5,142 nt of DNA from an uncultured Burkholderiales bacterium (GTDB lineage Bacteria > Pseudomonadota > Gammaproteobacteria > Burkholderiales > Burkholderiaceae_E), in NCBI GenBank assembly GCA_903898725.1, contig CAIUGQ010000193.1, forward strand, positions 1 to 5,142, written 5' to 3'. The translations under genes and the position numbers were made by a program. Under the pieces are notes generated by a model. The model was not told the DNA's origin. It saw only the letters and a program-made list of their open reading frames with translations, and ran no database searches. Each line of letters begins with the position of its first letter. Position 1 is the stretch's first letter. Below are positions 1 through 5,142 of this stretch, one piece after another.

Positions 1-294
1 ATGCCGGCCATGGCCGCCGCTGCCCCGGCCGCGGCAGCCGCTCCGGCTCCGGTGGCCGACGCCGGCAAGGCGCTCTACGACACCGCATGCCAGGCCTGCC
101 ACGCCGCCGGTGTTGCCGGTTCGCCGAAGCTGGGCGACAAGGCCGCCTGGGCGCCCCGCCTGGCGCTGGGCGTCGACGGCCTGACCGCCAGCGTCATCAA
201 GGGCAAGGGCGCGATGCCGGCCAAGGGCGGCTCGGCCGCCAGCGACGCCGACATCAAGGCCGCCGTGCAGTACATGGTCGCGTCGGTGAAGTAG
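1..294 (+). CDS. Class I c-type cytochrome, c5-like (C-terminal part, 5' end probably outside the window)
   Basis: This is an electron-transfer haem protein of the periplasm or outer face of the inner membrane. The haem attachment motif CQACH lies at visible residues 30-34, giving two thioether cysteines and the proximal histidine. The likely distal ligand is Met72, in the segment GAMPAKGG that is typical of cytochrome c5. The end, with an SDADIKAAVQYM segment, also fits the final helix of that family. The first 19 or so visible residues are an Ala/Pro-rich linker with no signal peptide. The frame is open from the first base, so the methionine at base 1 is probably internal, and a signal peptide, membrane anchor or second haem domain should lie upstream. 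The gene ends 27 bases before a strong hairpin and converges with the bufferin cluster. The redox partner cannot be told from the sequence. Confidence 0.92.
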   Translation: MPAMAAAAPAAAAAPAPVADAGKALYDTACQACHAAGVAGSPKLGDKAAWAPRLALGVDGLTASVIKGKGAMPAKGGSAASDADIKAAVQYMVASVK

Positions 295-320
295 ACCGAG
301 CGCACCCGCCTCCCGTCTGC

Positions 321-350
321 GACGGCGCCCCAGGGCGCCGTCGTCGTTTC
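321..350 (+). terminator. Rho-independent terminator after the cytochrome gene
   Basis: A perfect 10-bp GC-rich inverted repeat (arms 321-330 and 333-342, separated only by CA) is followed by a short T-rich run, GTCGTTTC, on the + side. It lies 27 bases after the cytochrome stop codon. The - strand side has no T run, so it is a clear terminator only for the + strand. It is also the only strong hairpin between the two convergent transcripts, so it may slow polymerase arriving from bufC. Confidence 0.7.
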
Positions 351-438
351 TGGCGGGCGGTCTTCTGCGCCGTTGCGCTGGAAAGCCGTTCGCCCTCGAG
401 CGCCCTGCCCCCTTCGCGTGTCAGCCTGAACGCGATGA

Positions 439-483
439 TCACCAGCAGGCCAAGCGCGGCGAAGCGTGGGTATCGGGGGTCAT
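439..483 (-). other. 14-codon reading frame overlapping the bufC stop (possible relic of a fourth operon gene)
   Basis: The bufC stop is embedded in ATGA, the usual arrangement for a tightly coupled next gene. The frame from that ATG runs only 14 codons (MTPDTHASPRLACW) before TGA at 439-441. In a neighbouring frame of the same strand a hydrophobic stretch, LGLLVIIAF, is encoded at about 425-455, so a frameshifted or deleted membrane-protein gene is conceivable. The peptide itself resembles nothing I recognise, and the overlap may be chance. Confidence 0.25.
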
Positions 484-1304
484 GGCGACGTTTCCCGAGA
501 TGGATCCGCTGAAGCATCGGGGGCGGGGCGAGCGCTGATCACACCGATCACCTGTCCGTGCCGCAGAAGCAAGGACAGCAGTTGGTCCAGGCGGGCCCGT
601 GGATGCGAGGCATGCGCCTCGCCGAGCAGCGCGCCGCCGGCAAGGGCGAGCGCGAGTTCGGCATCGGCGCCCGGCAGTTCGATCGTCACCGCGTCGTCGC
701 CCGTTCGCAGCACCAACGCCGACTGGGCAGCGTCGAGACGCACCTGGCCCAGCTGTTCGTCGCGAGAATCGTCGTCGATCTGGTGCGCGCGCCAGAGCGC
801 CACGACCGGATGCGGCGAACACACGACCGCAAATGAAGGGTGGAGGATCAGCGACGAGGCGGCGAGCCGATCGGGATCCTGCAGCACGACCGCCAGTACC
901 TGCGGATCGACCGGAGAGGCGTCGGCCGCGTGGAGGGCCGCCAGCTGGGCCCATTCCAGCCGCGCCATGTCAGGCAGATAGGGCAGGGCCGCGACGGGCT
1001 CGAAACGAACGAGCCAATCGGCGAAGCAGCACCCATAGCGATGCATCAAGGGCGACGCGGGCGGATGCTCGACCACGAACAGACGGGCCATGGCATCGAA
1101 GAACGCCTCGCCGACCAGCAGGCGGACCACCGGGAACGTGTCACCGAGCACCCCGACGAGCGAATGCACGACGTTGTTGCGATGGACCGCGAACCGCGGG
1201 TTCGGATCCGAGCCGTTCCAGGCTCGGAGCCCGGCAGGTGTCGCGAGCGATGGGTCGAGCAATGCCTCGACGAACGCGTGTTGGGTGGGCGAGGCGGGCC
1301 GCAT
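480..1304 (-). CDS. bufC: BufC, MNIO partner protein (DUF2063, HvfC/BufC family)
   Basis: A 274-residue protein that should act in the cytoplasm as the partner of BufB, bringing the BufA precursor to the oxidase. The N-terminal DUF2063 domain (about residues 8-125) has the family hallmarks: an RxxVHRNN segment at 37-44, TFPVV at 56-60, GEAFF at 65-69, a YG pair at 90-91, and the PYLPDMARLEWA segment at 108-119. The second half (about 150-256) is the less conserved C-terminal domain, and the last 15 or so residues look disordered. The ATG at 1304 is preferred because it lies 4 bases after the bufB stop and gives the usual short N-terminus. An in-frame GTG at 1340 would add 12 unlike residues and overlap bufB. 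No clear Shine-Dalgarno is seen, so translational coupling to bufB is likely. The family was once labelled a putative DNA-binding domain, but its position beside an MNIO gene argues for a RiPP maturation role. Confidence 0.92.
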   Translation of the reverse strand: MRPASPTQHAFVEALLDPSLATPAGLRAWNGSDPNPRFAVHRNNVVHSLVGVLGDTFPVVRLLVGEAFFDAMARLFVVEHPPASPLMHRYGCCFADWLVRFEPVAALPYLPDMARLEWAQLAALHAADASPVDPQVLAVVLQDPDRLAASSLILHPSFAVVCSPHPVVALWRAHQIDDDSRDEQLGQVRLDAAQSALVLRTGDDAVTIELPGADAELALALAGGALLGEAHASHPRARLDQLLSLLLRHGQVIGVISARPAPDASADPSRETSP

Positions 1305-1308
1305 GGGT

Positions 1309-2208
1309 TCAGCCGGTGGTCGGCCGGTCGCCCCACGCACACGCAGGGCTGATCGCGCGACGCTGAATCTGCAGCGCGCATCGCGCCTCGGCTTCCAGTG
1401 CCTGCAGAGCCGGTACGTGGTTGTCGCGTTCGATCAGTGTCGGCACGGGGCCCAGACGGGCGACGGTGCGTTCGTACAACGCCCAAACGGCGGCGTCGAT
1501 GGCCGCGCCATGGTGGTCGATGAGCAACCGATCGCCGGCGGCGTCACGGTCCTCGGCGAAGCCCGCCAGATGGATTTCGGCCACGGACCGGGCGGGCAGC
1601 GCGTCGATCAGGGACCAGGGATCTCGCCCCTGATTCACGCCACTGACGTACGCGTTGTTGACGTCGAGCAGCAGACCGCAACCCGTGCGCCGTACCACCT
1701 CGGCCAGAAACGTCGGCTCGTCCATCGTAGAGCCGGCGTACTCGAGATAGGTGCTCGGGTTCTCCAGCAGCACGCTGCGCCGGAAGCGATGCTGGACCTG
1801 ATCGACGTGGTCGCACACTCGGTTCAGGGTGGCCCTGTCATAGGGCAGCGGCAGCAGGTCGTTGAACCAGCGCCCGCCGTGACTGGACCAGGCGAGGTGT
1901 TCGCTGAACCAGTCCGGCTCGAAACATCGCAGCAGCCGGTCGAGTCGAACCAGGTGGTCTTCGTTCAGCGGCGCATCACCGCCGATCGAGAGGCCGACAC
2001 CGTGAATGGAGAGCGGCCAACGCTCGCGCACGCGCTCCAGGTGGCGCAGCATCGGCCCGCCATCGACCATGTAGTTCTCGGCGTGCACCTCCAGAAAGCC
2101 GGCACCGTCGACGAACGCCGCCGGACCGAGGTCGTGCAGCGCCGGGATGTGAGCCAGCTTGAGGCCCACGCCCGCCAGGCAGGCAGGCAGCGTGTCCGGT
2201 TCGGACAT
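1309..2208 (-). CDS. bufB: BufB, multinuclear non-heme iron-dependent oxidase (MNIO, DUF692), bufferin maturase
   Basis: A 299-residue TIM-barrel enzyme of the DUF692/MNIO family, the usual full length. In studied relatives two or three iron ions drive the O2-dependent conversion of peptide cysteines into heterocycles. The conserved strand-end motifs occur in order: EVHAENYM (40-47), SIHGVGLSIG (67-76), SEHLAW (102-107), LENPSTYL (148-155), LLDVNNAYVS (180-189), EIHLAGF (211-217), LIDHHG (229-234) and IERDN (259-263). These supply the His, Asp, Glu and Asn residues that bind iron in the family, here probably His69, Glu149, Asp182, His213, Asp231, His233 and Glu260; this mapping is from motifs, not a structure. 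The substrate is presumably BufA, encoded just upstream. The ATG at 2208 is chosen because the family pattern (GVGLK at 13-17) follows at the usual distance; an in-frame TTG at 2235 would add nine residues. It lies 45 bases after bufA, with no good Shine-Dalgarno. Confidence 0.95.
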   Translation of the reverse strand: MSEPDTLPACLAGVGLKLAHIPALHDLGPAAFVDGAGFLEVHAENYMVDGGPMLRHLERVRERWPLSIHGVGLSIGGDAPLNEDHLVRLDRLLRCFEPDWFSEHLAWSSHGGRWFNDLLPLPYDRATLNRVCDHVDQVQHRFRRSVLLENPSTYLEYAGSTMDEPTFLAEVVRRTGCGLLLDVNNAYVSGVNQGRDPWSLIDALPARSVAEIHLAGFAEDRDAAGDRLLIDHHGAAIDAAVWALYERTVARLGPVPTLIERDNHVPALQALEAEARCALQIQRRAISPACAWGDRPTTG

Positions 2209-2253
2209 GGACGAGGCGTGCACGGACGACCGCAAGCGCGGCGCTGCAGCCGA

Positions 2254-2562
2254 TCAGGCCTTCTGCTCCTTGAACTCCTTGAGCTGCCCGAAGCCGGTCG
2301 AGGAGGTCTTGCTGCTGGTCTTCTCGCAGGTGCCCTTGGCGACGAACTTCCAGGCATTGCCCTGGAAGTCGCGCGTGCTGGTGCCCGCACACGTCGTGCC
2401 GGGGCCAGCCGCACAGTCGTTCTTGCCCTTCAGCGCGACGCCGAAGCACTTCTCCTTGTCGGCGTACTGGGCGTGGACCGGGGCCTGAGCGAGTGCGAGC
2501 GCGGTGCCGACGGCCAGCGCGAGGGCAGTGGCCGACGACGAGGTGGGCTTGGAATCAGGCAT
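2254..2562 (-). CDS. bufA: BufA, bufferin precursor peptide (DUF2282 / BufA1 family)
   Basis: A 102-residue precursor of a ribosomally made, modified copper-binding peptide. Residues 1-31 form a signal peptide: a polar start, an Ala/Leu core (about 11-27), and a likely cleavage site after V-H-A at 29-31. In this family the signal peptide also serves as the leader. The mature part has exactly four cysteines, Cys39, Cys50, Cys58 and Cys79, in the family pattern EKCFGVALKGKNDC, then GTTCAGTS, then WKFVAKGTC. In characterised bufferins the two central cysteines are modified to copper-binding heterocycles by BufB and BufC, while the outer pair probably forms a disulfide; here that is inferred. The Lys/Ser/Thr-rich tail (80-102) contains a KTSS-KTSS duplication and no cysteine. 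The ATG at 2562 is supported by AAGGAG six bases upstream and by the signal peptide. The same frame stays open far upstream by chance; those codons belong to another gene. Confidence 0.94.
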   Translation of the reverse strand: MPDSKPTSSSATALALAVGTALALAQAPVHAQYADKEKCFGVALKGKNDCAAGPGTTCAGTSTRDFQGNAWKFVAKGTCEKTSSKTSSTGFGQLKEFKEQKA

Positions 2563-2600
2563 CGGGTGCTCCTTGAAGCAGGGGACGGTTTGGACGGAAA
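2563..2600 (-). promoter_or_regulatory. Short leader between the phosphodiesterase gene and bufA, with a strong ribosome binding site
   Basis: Only 38 bases separate the phosphodiesterase stop from bufA. They hold AAGGAG at 2569-2574, six bases from the ATG, by far the clearest ribosome binding site in this cluster; bufB and bufC lack one. This fits the need for more precursor than enzyme. Farther up, CCGTCC occurs twice (2592-2597 and 2583-2588) with a 9-base period. No convincing -35/-10 pair fits in this gap. bufA is therefore transcribed either with the phosphodiesterase gene or from a promoter inside its 3' end. Confidence 0.65.
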
Positions 2601-4841
2601 TCAGTGCCCGGGTTCGACGACGACATCGGGTCGCGACGCCGGTCGGACCTCGCGCCCGGCGACCCAGGCGAGCGCGGCGTCGGGAGGCATCGGTCGAGCG
2701 ATCAGCCATCCCTGGGCGAGGTCGCAGCCGGCACGCGCCAGCTCGCTCCACTCCTCCTGCCGCTCGACGCCCTCCGCAGTGACCTGCAGGCCCAGGCCGT
2801 GACCGAGCTGCACGATCCCGCGCAGCAGCGTCATGCGCGCCGGTGACGTATCGACGTGATCGACGAAGCTGCGGTCCACCTTGAGCTCGTCGACCGGGAG
2901 CCGCTGCAGGTACGCCAGCGAAGAATAGCCCGTCCCGAAGTCGTCGATCGACCAGCGAACGCCAGCGTCGCGCAGCGTGATCATCGCCGGCAACGCACGA
3001 TCCGCGTCCTCCATCAGGCGGCCTTCGGTGATCTCGAGCGTCAGGCGATCGAGCGGCGCGCCCACTGCACGGGCGCGCTCGCGCAGCCACCCGGCCAGCT
3101 CCCCATCCAGAAGGTCCGCAGTGCCGACGTTCACCGAGACATGCAGGTCCGGCGCGATGTGTCGCACCCGCGTCAGAAACGACAGCGCCTGCTCGATCAT
3201 GCAGCGCGTGATCAAGCCGACCATGCCTGCGGCTTCCGCGAACGGCACGAACTCCGCCGGCGACACCATGCCCCACTGCGGATGGCGCCAGCGAACGAGC
3301 GCCTCGAAGCCGAGGCAACGGGGCACGCCCTCGCGGCACACAGAGACCTTGGGCTGCAGCCACATCTGGAGGTCGCCGGAGGCTGCCGCCGCGCTCAGGC
3401 TCCCCAGCAGCACGAGCTGCCTGCGACGCTGCTCCGGGTCGGTGCGCTCGAAGCGCCGCACGTCGACGCGCATGCGCTTCGCATCGCCGAGTGCCTCCTC
3501 GGCTTCTCGAATCGCCCGTCCGAGATCGGCCGCATCCGAGGCGCCCGACGTCGCGCGTGACCAGCCTGACCGGAACTGAGCATCGATGCTCACGTCGCCG
3601 TACGGCACCGATGCGGACAGTCCGACGAGCAGCGCGGCACGGCACGATTCGACCTGTCGATCCGCCGGCTCGGGTCCGAGGCGCCACAACAGCGCGAAGG
3701 TGCCGGCGCCGAGGTGTGCGACACACCCGCTGCTGTGACGCGCGAAGGCCTGGAGACGCCGCCCGACCTCGTCGAGCAACGCATCGCCTGCCGCAGGGCC
3801 GAGCACGTCGTTGACGGCCGCCAACCGGGCGACATCCAGCAGGAGGACGGTGTCGGGCGGCGCGTCGAAGCCCGCCGCCTGCCGCAGCACACCCGCACGG
3901 TTCGGCAGGCCGGTGACCGGATCGGAGAACGCGATCGCCTCGATCCGGGCATTGCGCTCGCCGATCGCATCGGCCATCGCGTCCATCGCCTGTCCGACCC
4001 GCGCGACCTCGCGCGGGCCGCGGTCGTCTTCGGTCTCGAACCTCGCGAGCAGATCGCCGGCGGCAAGCCGGCGCGCCGTCGCGGCCAGCCGGCCCATCGG
4101 GCGTGCCACGCCTCGGCCGATTCGCCAGGCCAGCCCCGCAGCGGCGAACAGGGCCACCACCGCGAGTGCGAGCAACTGCCTCTCGGCGTCCTTGACGAGC
4201 GCGGCCGACCGGCGCTGGTCGGCTTCGACGGCGTCGCGCTGCGCTTGTGCGAGCCGATCGGCCATCCCGATGAGTCGGTCGAGTGCGGGCTGGCCATCGG
4301 CGGCGAACACTGCGGCAGCGCGCGCCGGCTCGCCGGACTCGATCCAGACGCCGACATCCGCGAAGACCTCGCGATATCTGTGCCGCGCCGCGTCGATGTC
4401 GCGAACGAGCGCCAGCGCGCCCGGTTCGGAGACCCGGCTCAAGAGCTCGTTCGTCAGGCGGTCCATCGCCGCCGACTCGGCATCGAGTGCCGGATAGATC
4501 GATTCGCGCTGCGCGCGCTTCGCCGTCAGGAGCCGCGCCATCGCGGCGCCGTGTCCGTGGGCGTGCGTGGCCAGCTCCTGGAGCGCCATCATGCGTGGCC
4601 ATTCCTCGATGGCCAGGCGTTCGGCAGCCTGTTGGATCGAGCGCAGGTTCCAGGCCGCCATCGAAGCGATGAGCAGCATCGCCCCCACGAGGACGGCGAA
4701 CGCGACCGCGAGCTGAGTCGACAGCGTGTAGGCATCGGGGCGACCGGAGACCGCGCCTTCGCGAGCACCGGATGGAACGGGGCGGCTCTGCGCTGGCGCT
4801 TGCATGCGGGCGGGGTCGCCGCTGGCGTCATCGAGCGGCAT
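2601..4841 (-). CDS. Membrane-bound c-di-GMP phosphodiesterase with degenerate GGDEF and intact EAL domain
   Basis: A 746-residue inner-membrane signalling enzyme predicted to hydrolyse c-di-GMP to pGpG. Domain order: first membrane segment (about 43-64), a periplasmic helical sensor domain (65-220) resembling four-helix-bundle sensors, second membrane segment (222-241), HAMP (about 240-293), GGDEF (303-465) and EAL (about 475-730). The GGDEF domain keeps its opening FSDPVTGLPNR (305-315), but the signature is GAGTF (378-382), so cyclase activity is not expected; it may be a GTP-binding or dimerisation module. The EAL domain keeps EALVRW (513-518), Asn571, Glu603, DDFGTGYSSL (633-642), Lys654, AEGVE (689-693) and Gln710, the full catalytic set. 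The sensor has HAHGHG at 93-98. The start is the first ATG after an in-frame stop; Met13 (base 4805) is an alternative, and neither has a clear Shine-Dalgarno. It lies 38 bases upstream of bufA on the same strand. Confidence 0.95.
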   Translation of the reverse strand: MPLDDASGDPARMQAPAQSRPVPSGAREGAVSGRPDAYTLSTQLAVAFAVLVGAMLLIASMAAWNLRSIQQAAERLAIEEWPRMMALQELATHAHGHGAAMARLLTAKRAQRESIYPALDAESAAMDRLTNELLSRVSEPGALALVRDIDAARHRYREVFADVGVWIESGEPARAAAVFAADGQPALDRLIGMADRLAQAQRDAVEADQRRSAALVKDAERQLLALAVVALFAAAGLAWRIGRGVARPMGRLAATARRLAAGDLLARFETEDDRGPREVARVGQAMDAMADAIGERNARIEAIAFSDPVTGLPNRAGVLRQAAGFDAPPDTVLLLDVARLAAVNDVLGPAAGDALLDEVGRRLQAFARHSSGCVAHLGAGTFALLWRLGPEPADRQVESCRAALLVGLSASVPYGDVSIDAQFRSGWSRATSGASDAADLGRAIREAEEALGDAKRMRVDVRRFERTDPEQRRRQLVLLGSLSAAAASGDLQMWLQPKVSVCREGVPRCLGFEALVRWRHPQWGMVSPAEFVPFAEAAGMVGLITRCMIEQALSFLTRVRHIAPDLHVSVNVGTADLLDGELAGWLRERARAVGAPLDRLTLEITEGRLMEDADRALPAMITLRDAGVRWSIDDFGTGYSSLAYLQRLPVDELKVDRSFVDHVDTSPARMTLLRGIVQLGHGLGLQVTAEGVERQEEWSELARAGCDLAQGWLIARPMPPDAALAWVAGREVRPASRPDVVVEPGH

Positions 4842-4996
4842 GGAGGTCCGACAGACAATCGATCACTCAGCAGATATCGGCGGCGGGACCATCGACTTGA
4901 GCCGCCCTCTCCCGCTCGGCCCGGCATGCCCCCCACACGTCGGTCGGCGGGGATTGCGCGTCGGCGAGAGACTGTGCCCGCCCGCGCGACCCGCCG
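4842..4996. other. Intergenic gap between the helicase and phosphodiesterase genes
   Basis: These 155 bases should contain the phosphodiesterase promoter if it is not co-transcribed with the helicase gene. A GGCGGC / GCCGCC inverted repeat (4879-4884 and 4901-4906, 16-base loop) is visible, but it is weak and has no T run. No convincing sigma-70 hexamer pair, terminator or coding region stands out on either strand. Confidence 0.4.
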
Positions 4997-5142
4997 CTAA
5001 GCCGCCCCCGCCGGCCCGCGCGGCTTGAGCAGTCCCTTGAGCGAGGCCAGGCGCGCCTTGGCCGAGTCGACGGTCACCAGCGCGCCAGCCCCGCCCTCGA
5101 TGTCGAGGCCCATCTCGGCGATGAAGCGCGACGGCAGCTTCG
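4997..5142 (-). CDS. C-terminal end of a probable Rep/UvrD-type ATP-dependent DNA helicase (partial)
   Basis: Only the last 47 codons and the TAG stop (4997-4999) are in the window; the gene enters from the right edge. The visible peptide begins KLPSRFIAEMGLD. PSRFI-E-M is typical of the end of the 2B/2A region in Rep/UvrD superfamily 1 helicases, where it follows the last helicase motifs. It then continues with the segment ALVTVDSAKARLASLKGLL, comparable to the C-terminal helix of Rep, where a similar ANLK pattern occurs. The enzyme would unwind DNA with 3'-to-5' polarity and help forks past obstacles. None of the motor motifs are visible, so the family is inferred from this tail alone, and Rep versus UvrD cannot be settled with certainty; the Rep-like end makes Rep more likely. 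Confidence 0.75.
   Translation of the reverse strand, partial: KLPSRFIAEMGLDIEGGAGALVTVDSAKARLASLKGLLKPRGPAGAA

Noticed and set aside
599..1366. 255-codon + strand open frame opposite bufC
   Set aside because: Arg/Pro/Ala-rich shadow with no family features, lying over conserved DUF2063 coding sequence.
1090..2802. 570-codon open frame on the + strand opposite bufB and bufA
   Set aside because: It is a GC-rich mirror of real genes: its peptide is Arg/Gly-rich with no domain, while the - strand encodes clear BufA, BufB and BufC motifs.
2563..4602. Long - strand open frame that runs in frame into bufA, suggesting a 782-residue protein
   Set aside because: The upstream part is an out-of-frame reading of the phosphodiesterase, very rich in Arg and Gly. 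A strong ribosome binding site and signal peptide place the bufA start at 2562.
4879..4906. GGCGGC/GCCGCC inverted repeat as a terminator for the helicase gene
   Set aside because: Six-base stem with a 16-base loop and no T run; such short GC repeats are expected by chance here.
3714..5000. 428-codon open frame on the + strand opposite the phosphodiesterase gene
   Set aside because: No recognisable domain and composition typical of an antisense frame in GC-rich DNA; the opposite strand has complete HAMP, GGDEF and EAL domains.

Overview
This window comes from a GC-rich proteobacterial chromosome. Third codon positions are strongly G/C, and the gene families point to a betaproteobacterium or a relative; nothing here fixes a genus. 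No phage, IS element, CRISPR array, tRNA or rRNA is visible. One gene cluster dominates, flanked by two genes cut off by the window edges.

Layout from left to right. (1) The C-terminal part of a class I c-type cytochrome of the c5 type lies on the + strand (1-294) and ends in a strong hairpin terminator (321-342). (2) All the rest is on the - strand, so transcription converges on about 295-480. Read in the direction of transcription (right to left) it holds the last 47 codons of a probable Rep/UvrD-type helicase (4997-5142), a 155-base gap, a 746-residue membrane c-di-GMP phosphodiesterase (2601-4841), and a three-gene bufferin cluster: bufA (2254-2562), bufB (1309-2208) and bufC (480-1304).

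The bufABC cluster is a RiPP pathway. BufA is a secreted precursor with four cysteines, BufB is a multinuclear non-heme iron oxidase (MNIO, DUF692), and BufC is its partner (DUF2063, HvfC/BufC type). In characterised relatives the central cysteines of the precursor are converted to copper-binding heterocycles, and the exported product protects the periplasm against excess copper. All residues expected for function appear to be present. The DoxX-like membrane protein that often accompanies such clusters is absent. A start codon overlapping the bufC stop (ATGA) opens only a 14-codon frame, which may be what remains of a lost fourth gene.

The phosphodiesterase ends 38 bases before bufA on the same strand. 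Its GGDEF domain has a destroyed signature (GAGTF), its EAL domain looks fully active, and its periplasmic sensor domain carries a HAHGHG histidine cluster just after the first membrane segment. Together these suggest, as a hypothesis only, that metal sensing or c-di-GMP turnover is linked to the bufferin genes.
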